Of a stretch of DNA of 64,000 bases, positions 52,649-62,900 are shown one piece after another. Source of the DNA: CBDAPU01 sp965198875 (GTDB lineage: Bacteria; Pseudomonadota; Gammaproteobacteria; Eutrophobiales; Eutrophobiaceae). Under the pieces are notes generated by a model. It was not told the DNA's origin. It worked only from the letters and a program-made list of their open reading frames with translations, and made no database searches. A program made the position numbers and the translations under genes. The stretch covers positions 186,001 to 250,000 of the forward strand of contig CBDAPU010000001.1 of the NCBI GenBank assembly GCA_965198875.1, written 5' to 3'. Each line of letters begins with the position of its first letter. Within the stretch, counting starts at the first letter, position 1.

Positions 52649-55375
52649 ATGCTAAAACCAAAACTCTCTCTCACCGTGCTGATGGGCATTCTGTCCGCCT
52701 TGTTGCTTGCCTCCCCCGTATATGCACAGGGCAATGCACAGGGCAATGCAGACGCTAAAACAGTGCTGGAGACAATCATCGTCACGGGTAGCCGCATTGA
52801 GCGCACCGAGCTGACGGCGTCAACGCCAGTGACAATCATTGGCGAGGAGCTCATTGAAGCTGATCGCTCCGTTGTCGTTGAAGACATCTTTATCCGCCTG
52901 CCTCAGGCCGGGGGAGGGGCAAACGCAACCGGGGCGTCCGTTGGCGATTCGCTGGGGTCTTCGACCATTGACCTGCGAGGACTCGGCCAGAACCGCACAT
53001 TGGTGCTGGTCAATGGCGTGCGTGCAGTGCCTTTCAGTTTTCGCAATGCCGTTGACACAAACAGCCTGCCAACGGGGCTCATTAAAAATGTTGAAGTGCT
53101 GACCGGTGGGGCGGCGGCGATTTACGGTGCAGACGCCGTTTCCGGCGTGGTGAACTTTATCCTCGATGATGAGTTCGAGGGGCTTGAGATCAGTGCAACG
53201 GCAGAGGTGCCGCAAGGTGGCGGGAGGAGTGTGTCACTGGATTTTATTGCCGGCCGGGAGCTGGGCGATGAGCGCGGCCATGTCGTGGGCTATGTGGGGT
53301 ATACAAAGCGTTTCGAATTGCTGGCCCGTGATCGTGACTTCACCTCTGAGACCATCACCGCCATTCCATCGGAGGGCGGCAACTTCACGGATGTCGCAAG
53401 CGGTAATTTCTTTGCATTCGACAGTACCGGTAATTTCCAGACCGACAGACAAACCGACAATGCCACGCCGGAGCGCTTTTTGATACAGCCCCTGGAACGT
53501 TTGCATGCGGGGGTGTTGTTCCAGTACAACCTGCTCGAGCAGGTGGAGTTATACGGTCGCGCCATGTTTACCCAGACGGACGTCACTGGCGCAGGTTCCA
53601 CCGGGCAGACGCCAATCAGTGTCAATGAACCTGTCTCAATCTCTGAGGCCAATCCATTTATCCCCGCTAATGTACGCCCTGATCTCACATTCGTGAATGG
53701 CATGGCCAATGTGATGGTTGAGCGCAATCTTGGACTGGGTCTGCAACGTACTGAAACAGGACGTGACATGTATCAGATCCTTGTGGGCGCAAGGGGCGAT
53801 ATCACGGAGAACATCAACTGGGACGTCTATTTTCAGTATGGCGAAACAGAAGAGCACGCAGTCGTCTTCGGGAACGCCATTGAAGATGACGAGGACGGCA
53901 ACAGCCGTTTTGCGGCGATTGCCGATACGGTGGATATTTTCGGCCCGGACGCCGATTTTAGCGGCTTTGGAAGTGACATCGTCCATTCTGATCGCAGGCG
54001 AGATCAACTCATCTCAACCGTGGTGGTCGCCGGCAATTCGGCGGATGTTTTCGAGCTGCCTGCAGGCCCGGTCGGATTTGCACTGGGCGCCGAGTACCGT
54101 AGGGAAAGCGGCGAGTCCGTGCCGGGCGATGCGCTTCGAGACGGACTTGCCTTCGGGCTTGGCGGGGTCAGCGCCATTGACTCCAGCTTTAATACCAGGG
54201 AGTTCTTCGGCGAGATCCTGATCCCGCTCTTATCCGATCTGCCCTTCGTTCAGGAGCTGAACTTTGAAGGTGCCTATAGATGGTTCAATGTGTCTAACAC
54301 TGGCTCAGGTGACGCCGACAAGATTGGGGGCACATGGGTCGTGAACGATCAGATACGCTTTCGAGGCCAGCGTCAAACCACTGTGCGCTCCCCAAACCTG
54401 GGTGAGTTTGCCGGGCCGGAAGTGAGGCTGTCGCTTGCGCTTTTTGATCCGACAAGCTCGAGCTTCATTCCGCGACTGGGCGGTCGCTTTGATGGCGATC
54501 CATGCCTTGATGGGCGCGGTGACGCCGCTCAGTGCGCCGCACAAGGCGCCCCCGCCGCCGGCACGCCTTTTGATACCAGTCAGGCCGCCTATAGCTTTGG
54601 CGGAAACCGGAATATCGATACCGAAAAAGGTGAGACAGTGACTTTCGGGTTTGTCTTCACACCGTCATTTGCCTCCGGCGCAAGCCTCTCCGTAGACTAT
54701 GTCGATATTGAAATCACCGATGCGGTGGGTGTTATCCAGCCGATCCTCGCACTCACGGACTGCTACATTAATAATCCCGTGCCGGGTAACCCGCTGTGTG
54801 GCGCAGTTCTTCGTAATCCGGCAACCGGGCTGATCAGCCAGGCCCTGGTGAATGACTTCAACCTGGCGACTCTGATCCAGAAGAGCCTCGATGTGGGCAG
54901 TGTTCTGCCGCTGGGTGTGTTGAGTGAACGGCTTGAGGGCCTCACGCTGAGCTATCAGGCGACCATCGTCACCGAGCAGAGCCGACAAGCCAATGCCACC
55001 GTTGATGCGATCGATTGTAAAGGCACTTTCGCAACGGCATGCTCAGGCGATGGCGCAAGTTTCCTTCAGCCTGATTACAAACACCGGGTGAACCTGGCCT
55101 GGGAGGGTGCTCGCGCTTCCGCCCTCTTTTCCTGGCGCCGTATTGGCGATGTCGTCAATGCCGGTAATCGCTCTGATAAAATCGGCGCTCAGGATTATTT
55201 TGATGTGACCGCTAACTATCGCTTAGGTAAGCACCTGACGCTCACGGCCGGGATTAAGAACCTGCTGGACAAAGAGATCCCGCTGCCTCAGGCAGGCGGA
55301 AACTTCTTCGGCACCTTGAGTGAATACGATGTGCTGGGACGCAGTTTCGGCATGTCTTTGACATCGCGCTGGTAG
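52649..55375 (+). CDS. TonB-dependent receptor, probably for amino-sugar oligosaccharides or muropeptides
   Basis: About 908 residues. A signal peptide (cleavage after VYAQG, near residue 28) precedes a short GNAQGNA repeat, the ETIIVTGSRIERTEL plug opening common in carbohydrate-type receptors, then LRGLGQNRTLVLVNGVR and VEVLTGGAAAIYGADAVSGV. The barrel ends in FGMSLTSRW. ATG 52649 has a strong AAGGAGGAG site; the frame back to 52610 is less likely. Its location, divergent from the NagB-II-nagA-murQ operon, suggests uptake of chitin- or peptidoglycan-derived oligosaccharides. That substrate is inferred from context only. Confidence 0.9.
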   Translation: MLKPKLSLTVLMGILSALLLASPVYAQGNAQGNADAKTVLETIIVTGSRIERTELTASTPVTIIGEELIEADRSVVVEDIFIRLPQAGGGANATGASVGDSLGSSTIDLRGLGQNRTLVLVNGVRAVPFSFRNAVDTNSLPTGLIKNVEVLTGGAAAIYGADAVSGVVNFILDDEFEGLEISATAEVPQGGGRSVSLDFIAGRELGDERGHVVGYVGYTKRFELLARDRDFTSETITAIPSEGGNFTDVASGNFFAFDSTGNFQTDRQTDNATPERFLIQPLERLHAGVLFQYNLLEQVELYGRAMFTQTDVTGAGSTGQTPISVNEPVSISEANPFIPANVRPDLTFVNGMANVMVERNLGLGLQRTETGRDMYQILVGARGDITENINWDVYFQYGETEEHAVVFGNAIEDDEDGNSRFAAIADTVDIFGPDADFSGFGSDIVHSDRRRDQLISTVVVAGNSADVFELPAGPVGFALGAEYRRESGESVPGDALRDGLAFGLGGVSAIDSSFNTREFFGEILIPLLSDLPFVQELNFEGAYRWFNVSNTGSGDADKIGGTWVVNDQIRFRGQRQTTVRSPNLGEFAGPEVRLSLALFDPTSSSFIPRLGGRFDGDPCLDGRGDAAQCAAQGAPAAGTPFDTSQAAYSFGGNRNIDTEKGETVTFGFVFTPSFASGASLSVDYVDIEITDAVGVIQPILALTDCYINNPVPGNPLCGAVLRNPATGLISQALVNDFNLATLIQKSLDVGSVLPLGVLSERLEGLTLSYQATIVTEQSRQANATVDAIDCKGTFATACSGDGASFLQPDYKHRVNLAWEGARASALFSWRRIGDVVNAGNRSDKIGAQDYFDVTANYRLGKHLTLTAGIKNLLDKEIPLPQAGGNFFGTLSEYDVLGRSFGMSLTSRW

Positions 55376-55399
55376 CAAGTAGCCATCCACCTCAGGAAA

Positions 55400-55432
55400 C
55401 ACACTGCCGGGCGTTCCGGGCCCGGCAGTGTG
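55400..55432 (+). terminator. Strong hairpin after the TonB receptor
   Basis: A perfect 13-bp stem (CACACTGCCGGGC / GCCCGGCAGTGTG) with a 7-nt loop lies 25 nt after the receptor stop. It is followed by CTCTCTC rather than a T-run, so it may be a weak terminator or an mRNA-end stabiliser. Confidence 0.6.
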
Positions 55433-55450
55433 CCTCTCTCATTGCCTGCT

Positions 55451-55556
55451 GAAACACCCCCTTCTTGAACGTGTTTTCGGGTCGATGGGTGCTCACTTCA
55501 GACGATGTGCATGAAGCGGTCCACTCTTTATTAAGAGTGTTTTCAAGACGATGGGA
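55451..55556 (+). repeat. Duplicated hairpin element, possibly tandem terminators
   Basis: Two units start 66 nt apart. Each is a hairpin followed by TTTTC and CGATGGG: GAAACAC / GTGTTTTC around 55451-55478, and CACTCTT / AAGAGTG at 55522-55539. The segments GTGTTTTC...CGATGGG at 55471 and 55537 match at about 15 of 19 positions. They may be tandem terminators or a small repeat family. Confidence 0.45.
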
Positions 55557-55939
55557 AGGCCCCATTGATCCCCATCCATTTAACAGCATACGGGCGATGA
55601 GTTATGCCCGTGGGCTTACAGGATGGGCGGGGCGGTATTTGCGATAACCACCTGTCGTCGCCGTCATACATGTGGTTAAACCAGCGTGGCGCCTTCTTGT
55701 GAACTTGAGAGAACATGAGACGAAAAAATTCGGATCAGTTCTGATGTGTCGGAAACACCCTATCTCGGTAGTGAGAGATACGAATGAAGCCCCCGTCACA
55801 AAGTACAGCCTGCCCATAACGACATCTTGCATGCCGTAGAGAACAACTGGATCAGTGCAGATGTTTATACCCGCCGAGCCTACTTTTTCTCGCCCAACCA
55901 CCCCGGATAAACCCGCTATCCAGGACAACTCCAAACGGA

Positions 55940-56422
55940 TTACAGGTTCCCCAGCAGGCTTTGTGCGGAGCTGACTTTGAACTCCATCGGCGCTTCAACA
56001 TAGAGTTGCGTGATGGCGCCGTCTTCCACCACCATGGCAAACCGCTGACTACGCCTGCCGAGGCCAAAGGCGGAGCCATCCAGCTCCAGCCCCAGGGCGG
56101 CGGTATACTCGGCATTGCCATCGGCCAGCATCAGCACTTTATCGCCAGCGCCAACATGCTTGCCCCAGGCGTCCATCACAAAGGCGTCATTCACCGCCAT
56201 GCAGGCAATGGTATCCACACCCTTCGCCTTGATCGCATCGGCCTGTTCTATAAATCCGGGCAGGTGTTCTCTGGAGCAGGTGGGGGTAAATGCGCCGGGC
56301 ACGGAGAAGAGCACGACTTTTTTGCCGCCGAACAGATCATCGGCGCTCAAGGCGCCCGGGCCGTCCGCATTCATCACATGAAACCGCCCCGCCGGGGCCT
56401 TATCGCCAACTTGTACCGTCAC
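55940..56422 (-). CDS. Peroxiredoxin (Prx5 / AhpE-type, thiol peroxidase)
   Basis: 160 residues of the Prx5 group. The peroxidatic Cys49 lies in PGAFTPTCSREHLPGF, and the family's GRRSQRFAMVVEDG segment is present with the conserved arginine. It reduces hydrogen peroxide or organic peroxides with thiol donors in the cytoplasm. No second cysteine of the 2-Cys type is apparent in the usual place. It starts with GTG at 56422 behind a strong GGGAGG site. Confidence 0.92.
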   Translation of the reverse strand: MTVQVGDKAPAGRFHVMNADGPGALSADDLFGGKKVVLFSVPGAFTPTCSREHLPGFIEQADAIKAKGVDTIACMAVNDAFVMDAWGKHVGAGDKVLMLADGNAEYTAALGLELDGSAFGLGRRSQRFAMVVEDGAITQLYVEAPMEFKVSSAQSLLGNL

Positions 56423-56491
56423 TGTGACCTCCCATTAACATGGTGATGTAAGTTATAGAGCCTTGCCCATTATAACCCATTATATTCCGGA

Positions 56492-57340
56492 TTATGGCTT
56501 TTTGGGATCTTGCCGTGCCCTGCGCTCCCCGGAACGTTGCAACTCTTTCTTTAATTCCCGTGCAAACTGCCCGTGAATGGCGACGGCGAGGTTTTTGTGG
56601 TTGCGATAATGAAAATCCCGACCTTCAACACCGTGCTCCCCGGGGTCGTAATGGCGCTTTGCGGTGACGCCGCTCACATTAAAACCAATGATGGCGCTGC
56701 GCTCCCCGCTTTGGCAAACCAATGGCGCCCCGGATGAGCCATCTTTGCTGTCACAATTATGCACTATCACGCCCTCCTTAACATGGCCTTTTATATCGCA
56801 AGTGCGATCAACCAGCATCATCTCCCGCCCGTCAAAATGATAGGCGGGCATCATGAGCTGGCCACGGCAGTTAAGGCTCGATTGCAAAAGAGGGAGCACA
56901 GCACAGTGTTGCATCCCCGGGCGCATTAAGCGAAAGACAGACCAGTCATATTCATCCTTGCCAATATTATCCACGTTCTCAAAGCCGGATTTTATTAACC
57001 GCATGGGGATAGGCGCCTGCTCCAATCCCGCTCTTAGTGCAAAGAAAAACTTTCCATCGGCACGCACAGCTCCCCTCATCCAGCCCTTATGCTCTACTGT
57101 CCGCCAATAAATGGCGGCATGACCGGCCGAGATCACGACATCGCAATTATCCCCCGTCAGGACCCCGGAGACAAACCCCTCAGCGGCGATGATCACACGG
57201 CCTGTTTGCCGTATGACCGCTATGTTTTGTTCATGATCGGTGAGAAATTGGCGATCATCACTGCCCATGATGAACGCATAAGATGGGGCGCCCGTGGTGA
57301 CAAAAACGATGAAAGGGATAAGTCGACTGAAGAATGACAT
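56492..57340 (-). CDS. Secreted trypsin-like serine protease
   Basis: 282 residues: a signal peptide (MSFFSRLIPFIVFVTTGAPS, cleavage near YAF), then a chymotrypsin-fold domain. The triad can be placed at His74 (ISAGHAA), Asp132 (EYDWSVFRL) and Ser203 (KDGSSGAPLV). Several cysteines and a Lys/Arg-rich C-terminal tail are present. It is presumably periplasmic or secreted; the target is unknown. The open frame extends to 57499 inside the neighbouring nitroreductase gene, so ATG 57340 at the signal peptide is preferred. It follows the nitroreductase on the same strand after 34 nt. Confidence 0.82.
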   Translation of the reverse strand: MSFFSRLIPFIVFVTTGAPSYAFIMGSDDRQFLTDHEQNIAVIRQTGRVIIAAEGFVSGVLTGDNCDVVISAGHAAIYWRTVEHKGWMRGAVRADGKFFFALRAGLEQAPIPMRLIKSGFENVDNIGKDEYDWSVFRLMRPGMQHCAVLPLLQSSLNCRGQLMMPAYHFDGREMMLVDRTCDIKGHVKEGVIVHNCDSKDGSSGAPLVCQSGERSAIIGFNVSGVTAKRHYDPGEHGVEGRDFHYRNHKNLAVAIHGQFARELKKELQRSGERRARQDPKKP

Positions 57341-57374
57341 GGTAGTTTGATGAGAGATGCAGATCAGGCCCTCA

Positions 57375-57923
57375 TCAGGGTAGTTTCGTGAGGACCCTCT
57401 CCAGGGGCTTGCGCTTCGCATCGGGGATCTGATCTGGCATACCATAGAAAAACAGGCCCACCACTTTTTCAGTCTCGCTGTTCGCCTGGATAACATCATA
57501 AAATGCCGGTGTGCGTGTTACTGCCCCGGTAGTCCATTTCACACCAATACCCCGCTCCCATAGCAACAACATCATATTCTGTGCGACACAACAACATGCG
57601 GCATAATCTTCCTGCCTGGTGATCTCATCTGCCGACTGCTGACAGGTCATGACCAGCCAGCCGGGGATCTCCCGCCAGCGTTTGAGTGTTATCTCAGCGG
57701 CCCGCTCTCCCCGTGTCTCTTTAACCAGCTCCGCATTCAATAAACAGAGCCGCTGTTTGCCGTCTTCCCCTAACAGGTAGAAGCGCCAGGGTTGGGTCAG
57801 ATAATGGTTCGGCGCCCAGACTGCCTGTTCAATGGCGGCGCGCATGATCTCATCATCGGGTTTTGGCTCGGGCTTGAACTGATGCACTGTCCGCCGCTCT
57901 CTGATCAGGTCTTCGATAGCCAT
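57375..57923 (-). CDS. Nitroreductase family protein (YdjA-like)
   Basis: About 182 residues, a compact nitroreductase-fold FMN enzyme. RERRTVHQFKPEPKP binds the FMN phosphate; AVWAPNHYLTQPWRFYLL is the typical second motif; VVGLFFYGMPDQIP closes the fold. It probably uses NAD(P)H to reduce a small molecule; the substrate is unknown. ATG 57923 (MAIEDLIRER) is at the family position; the frame runs to 57950. It is the second nitroreductase in the window and is not a close copy of the first. Confidence 0.87.
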   Translation of the reverse strand: MAIEDLIRERRTVHQFKPEPKPDDEIMRAAIEQAVWAPNHYLTQPWRFYLLGEDGKQRLCLLNAELVKETRGERAAEITLKRWREIPGWLVMTCQQSADEITRQEDYAACCCVAQNMMLLLWERGIGVKWTTGAVTRTPAFYDVIQANSETEKVVGLFFYGMPDQIPDAKRKPLERVLTKLP

Positions 57924-58023
57924 TGGTTGGTTTTTATTCACACAGTGCATTTCTTAAATGGCGTTTAATTATATATTATGTCTGTTGTTGTTTTTAATTA
58001 TCCATGCAAACCAGGAGAGAGAC

Positions 58024-58551
58024 ATGCGTAAATTGAAAATGTTAGCCTTATCGATCATGACCTTCGTATTGGCCACACCGGCTACCTTTGCAGATCACAG
58101 GGGAAAGGGCAACCATGCCACCCTGGAAGACTGCCTGCAAGTGGTTAAAAAAATCAAACAAGGCATGTTTACCCGTGCCGAGTTCCACGTTTATTCACAC
58201 GAGGGCATGCCCGCCTATGAAATAGAATTAACCGATGACAGTGGCCGGCATTGGGAGTTTGAATGCAACACCAAAGGAAACCTGGTGGAGATAGAGCAGG
58301 AAGTAGAAAAAGGATCCGATCCCTTGTTTAAGGGCCGTGCCCGGGTCTCCGAGTCCGATGCGAGAAAAACCGCCACCGCCTTATATCCCGGGAAAGTGGA
58401 GAAAGTGCAATATGAAATTGAATTCGATGGTGAGCCGGTCTATGAGTTTAATATAGAAGATAAAGACGGCGCCGAGTTCAATGTGGAGGTCAGCGCCGAG
58501 TCAGGGGACATTATCGAGGTCTCCGTGGAGGCATGGGAGATCGGCAGTTAA
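58024..58551 (+). CDS. Secreted PepSY-domain protein
   Basis: 175 residues with a signal peptide (MRKLKMLALSIMTFVLATPA, cleavage near TFA). The mature acidic protein contains two PepSY-like units: VVKKIKQGMFTRAEFHVYSH with AYEIELTDDSGRHWEFEC, and ARVSESDARKTATALYPGKV with YEFNIEDKDGAEFNVEVSAE. PepSY domains occur in protease propeptides and periplasmic regulators of unknown mechanism. ATG 58024 has an AGGAGAG site. A hairpin follows the gene. Confidence 0.8.
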   Translation: MRKLKMLALSIMTFVLATPATFADHRGKGNHATLEDCLQVVKKIKQGMFTRAEFHVYSHEGMPAYEIELTDDSGRHWEFECNTKGNLVEIEQEVEKGSDPLFKGRARVSESDARKTATALYPGKVEKVQYEIEFDGEPVYEFNIEDKDGAEFNVEVSAESGDIIEVSVEAWEIGS

Positions 58552-58575
58552 AACTATCTAGCTACCGATAGCGAT

Positions 58576-58607
58576 GGCGTTGCCTGATCTCACTCTCAGG
58601 TAACGCC
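58576..58607. terminator. Hairpin between convergent PepSY and hemW genes
   Basis: A 12-bp stem (GGCGTTGCCTGA / TCAGGTAACGCC, one G-T pair) with an 8-nt loop. The T-run is weak (TTCC), so it may be a bidirectional but imperfect terminator. Confidence 0.5.
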
Positions 58608-58650
58608 TTCCCTGAAACAGGGCTCGTGATAGAGAAACTCACGGAACAGA

Positions 58651-59901
58651 TCAGCGCCGGGGAGGCCGAGAGCATGAAACAGGCTCAGGCATGAAATACT
58701 GCAACAGATCATTTAAGAAGCGCGATCCCTTCTCTGTGGCCCGGATCAGGCTTTGATCATCTGCCAGCAAGCCTTGTTCCGTGGCGGCGGTGACTTGTTC
58801 ATGGATAGTATCAAACATCACTCCTGTTCTCTCAGTAAAGTCATCCCGTGGCACGCCTTTTTTAAGGCGCAACACATTGAGCATAAACTCCAGGATGAGA
58901 TCCGGCTCTGATAATCGCTTCTGCCCGGCATAGACGTCCTCTAATCCTGCATGGCGGATATAACTGGCGGGCACACGCCGTTTTGATTGCCTCATCACAG
59001 TTGCCGCTCGCTCATCGGTGAGCTTCCCATGGGCACCGGCCCCCACACCAAGATAATCCCCGAAACGCCAATAATTCATATTGTGTTGGCACTCCAGGGC
59101 GGCACGGCTGTAGGCGGCGATCTCATATTGCCCATATTGATGCTCTGATAAATACCGCTGTCCCTGTCTCTGCATCTGCCAGCAGGCATCGCTATCCGGC
59201 AATGCGGGGGGATGGGAGTAGAACAGCGTATTGGGCTCAATGGTGAGCTGGTACCAGGAAATATGCGTCGGCGCACAGCCTATCGCCTGTTTAAGATCGC
59301 CTAAGGACTCTTCCGGTGTTTGCCCCGGCAGTCCGTACATCAGATCAATGTTGATATTCGAGAAACCGGCGAGGTGCGCCGCCTCGATTGCAGAGAAGGC
59401 TCCCCTGCCGTCATGAACCCTGCCAATGTGCGCCAGTTTATGATCGTCAAAACTTTGTACCCCAATGGATAACCTGTTAATACCCGCGCCCTTGTAATCA
59501 GCAAAGCGTTGCTGATCGGCAGCGCCCGGGTTGGCCTCCAGGGTGATTTCCGCATCAGCAGGCAATGTCAATGTGGCATGAACCGCTTGCAGGACACGCT
59601 CAATACCCTGCGCCGAGATAACGCTGGGCGTGCCCCCGCCAAAGAAAATGGACAGGATCTCTCTGCCCCGAGCAAGCCCGACGCTCTGCTGAATATCCCG
59701 AACCAGGGCGTCGATATAGTCTTTCTCCGGAAAGGCGCCGTTTTTTATTTCATGGGAGTTGAAATCACAATAAGGGCAGGATCGCACACACCAGGGCAGA
59801 TGGATGTACAGGGACAGGGGCGGGTTGATCACGTCCAGCAGGGATAGCGGCTTCAGCCTGTCCTCTGGCCAAAGAGCGGTTTTTGCCGTGCGCTCAACCA
59901 T
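58651..59901 (-). CDS. hemW: Radical SAM haem chaperone HemW
   Basis: 416 residues. The radical SAM CxxxCxxC plus a fourth cysteine-like HemW context is visible (LYIHLPWCVRSCPYCDFNSH), with GGGTPS and a C-terminal HemN-type domain (YWRFGDYLGVGAGAHG). HemW inserts or delivers haem and was long misannotated as coproporphyrinogen oxidase. The frame begins at 59901, overlapping the RND gene end by 49 nt; E. coli HemW starts close to PPLSLYIH, so a GTG at 59832 is a reasonable alternative start. Confidence 0.9.
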   Translation of the reverse strand: MVERTAKTALWPEDRLKPLSLLDVINPPLSLYIHLPWCVRSCPYCDFNSHEIKNGAFPEKDYIDALVRDIQQSVGLARGREILSIFFGGGTPSVISAQGIERVLQAVHATLTLPADAEITLEANPGAADQQRFADYKGAGINRLSIGVQSFDDHKLAHIGRVHDGRGAFSAIEAAHLAGFSNINIDLMYGLPGQTPEESLGDLKQAIGCAPTHISWYQLTIEPNTLFYSHPPALPDSDACWQMQRQGQRYLSEHQYGQYEIAAYSRAALECQHNMNYWRFGDYLGVGAGAHGKLTDERAATVMRQSKRRVPASYIRHAGLEDVYAGQKRLSEPDLILEFMLNVLRLKKGVPRDDFTERTGVMFDTIHEQVTAATEQGLLADDQSLIRATEKGSRFLNDLLQYFMPEPVSCSRPPRR

Positions 59902-62900
59902 TCCCTGAGCTGCAAGATCAGGGACAACAAGGCAGGCATGAAGGTTAGCGTGATCAAGGTTGAGAACAGCAAACCGAACAACACGATCGCACCCAGACCT
60001 CGGTATAACTCGGTGCCCGCCCCCGGATTAAAGACCAGTGGTGATAAGCCAAAGATGGTTGTGATACTGGATATCATCACCGGGCGGATCCGCGCGCGGG
60101 TGCTCTCCATGACGGCGTCCACCGCCTCCATGCCTTTGTGTTTGATGTTTTTGATGGTGCGATCGATGATCAAGATCGGGTTGTTCACCACCGTGCCGAT
60201 GAGGATAAGAAACCCCAACATGGTGATCACATCAAAGGGCTGTTGAATATTGGCGAAACCCAGCACGTGCAGATGGGCGCCTGCGGCGTTTAATAGCCAC
60301 AGACCAAAAAGCCCGCCGCCTATCCCGAGGGGCACCGTGGTCATGATCAACAGGGGATAGCCCCAGTGGGAGAAAATCGCCACCAGTAATAAATAGGAAA
60401 TGAGCACGGCGATAAGGAAATTGCCTGACATCGCCTGGCGGGTGGCCTGCAATCGATCACTGGCGCCACTGATGGACATATTAATATCTGCGCCGATTTC
60501 ACCGGACGCCTTCATGCCTTCGATGATCTCTCGCCTGACTATCTCCACCCCCTCTTCAAGGGGCACACTGCGCGGCGCAATGATCCCCAGGGTGATCGTC
60601 CTGACACTGTCGACCCGGCGGATACTTTCCGTATTGACTGTCTGCCTGACGTCCGCCACGGCGGAAAGGGGCACGACACCGCCCCGAGATGAATACAACA
60701 TAATGTTATCCACATCTTCCGGACGTTCAATCGTGCCTTGAGTTGAATAGATGAACATGTCGATCTTGTCATCACCCAGGAAAAACTCATCAACGAAGGC
60801 CCCGTCGGAAAACGCCCAGATGGAATAACCCAGATCATCGGTATCGATCCCCAGCTCACTGGCCCGCTCCCAGTCGGGGCGAACCTCAATAAACGGCTGC
60901 CCCATAACCAGACTGGGGGGCTCAGGTCGCACCTGGGGGGCGGGATCAAAAATGGTTTTCGATTTGATGAAGACCTTTAATCCAGCATCGAACAGGGACA
61001 CCAGATCCGTGCCGCTGAGTTCCAGGTTGATACTGCGGCTGCCGCCCCAATTACTGGCGAAGATGGAGCCACGGGAGGCGAACGCATTGATCCCGGGGAT
61101 CTGTCGAATGCGTGCGGAGATGATCTCCAGCAGATCATTCGTCTGGGCGGCCTCTGTCGCCTCCGGGATCAACATGTTACGCCCGGCACCGGCATAACCG
61201 ATCACATAGTTAAGACCAGGCAAGTGAGACCTGCCACTGGCATACATCTGCGGGTCCTGATCAACATAGGGTATTAACCAGTCATCCATTTCCTTAAACA
61301 CATCATGCATCTCATTCACATTATAACCGGGCGGCGCATACATCATCACGAAGAGCTTGTTCTCTTCCCCCTCCGGTAAGTACTCGGCCTTGGGTCTTAA
61401 TGCAAAGATGGCCAAGGTCATCGCCAGGATCACCAGCACCAGGATGAAGCGACGGGGCAGGCCTTTTAATAGCCAATCAACAAAACCCAGGATCTTATCA
61501 CCCACTTTCCGGCCGCTGTTATAAAGACCGAACCCCGTCGATGGCGTCGGGGTCTTTGGTGTGAGAAAGCGGCTACACATGGCCGGCACCAGCAGGGTGG
61601 CGACCAGCAATGACATCAGGATGGATGCGGAAATCGCCACGGCGATATCGGAGTACAACTGCCCTGCCTCCTGCCTGACAAAAACCAGCGGCACAAAAAC
61701 CAGCACGGTGGTTAATGTTGACGCCAGCAACGCCGGCCAGACTTCCCTCACCCCATCTATGGCGGCACGCCTTCGGTCTTTACCCTCGGAAATATGCCGA
61801 TAAATATTCTCCAGCACCACCACGCTGTTATCCAGGGTCATGCCAATGGCGAAAGCAACGCCGGCCAGGGAGATGACGTTAATCGTTCGGCCTGTGAGCA
61901 ATAATCCCAAAAACGCAGCGATAGTGCAGATGGGCATACCGATGGCGCCGGTAACAGTGGCCGAGGGCGTTCGCAGGAAAAGAAACAACACCATTGTCGC
62001 CAGAAGCGCACCGATGATCAGGTTCTGCTTTACATTGCTGACCGAAGCGGTAACGTATTGCACATCATCACTGTTGAGCTGCATGTATAGACCCTGTTGT
62101 TTCAACAGGCCGGCGTTTAACTGCGCTACCTTCTCTACCACATCCTCTTTAACCTGAACGACATTGGAGCCGATCTGCCGTCTTACCCCCAACGTGATGT
62201 TGGGCACACCCTGGGCGTAGGAATAAAAACGCACTTCAAATGTGGATAATTCCACATGGCCTATATCCTTCAGGCGAATGAAGGCGCCACCACGATTGGC
62301 GATGACCATGTTCTCAATATCATCGATGGTTTCAAACCGCCCCATGGTCCTGACGATATAACGGCGCTTGCCGCTATCGAGGTCGCCGCCGGAGATATCG
62401 CGATTACGGGCGCGAATGGCATTACGCAATTCCGCCAGGGATATTCCCCTTTCCGCCAACCTCATTGGGTCCACATAGATCTTGATCTGCCGCTCCGCCC
62501 CGCCCCACATGGACACCTCAGATACACCGGCAACCCGTTCGATCTGTGTACGCACATGGTCTTCCAGAAAATCCCGCATCTCTACCATGTTCACGTTGTT
62601 CGGGTTACCGGGCAGCGGACGTGTGAGGTAGAACATGAAGGGATTATTGGAAATCGAACTGGTGATGATACGCGGCTCATCCACGTTTTCCGGATAGGCG
62701 GGCACTTGCGATAGGGCATTGTTCACCCGGATCAACACTTCGTTAATGTCGGTGCCGTGGGGGAACTCCAGCTCAATGCGCGCACTGCCGGTGCTGGCGT
62801 TGGAGATCATGCGATTAAGGCCGGGCAGACGACGCAGGTATTCTTCCTGCTCGATAATGATCTCTTTCTCTACGTCCTGGGGTGTGGCGCCAGGCCAGCG

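Larger units (their letters stand above)
55376..55939. other. Intergenic region with hairpins after the TonB receptor
   Basis: About 560 bases. It starts with a strong hairpin (55400-55432), then a duplicated hairpin element (55451-55556). The stretch 55600-55930 has only short frames without recognisable features on either strand. Confidence 0.4.

Noticed and set aside
55602..55934. 110-codon - strand frame between the TonB receptor and peroxiredoxin
   Set aside because: No clear start signal or family; the frames on both strands look equally plausible, so I did not call a gene.
58651..59901. Oxygen-independent coproporphyrinogen III oxidase (HemN)
   Set aside because: The length and the N-terminal LYIHLPWC context fit HemW; HemN is longer and has a different N-terminal extension.
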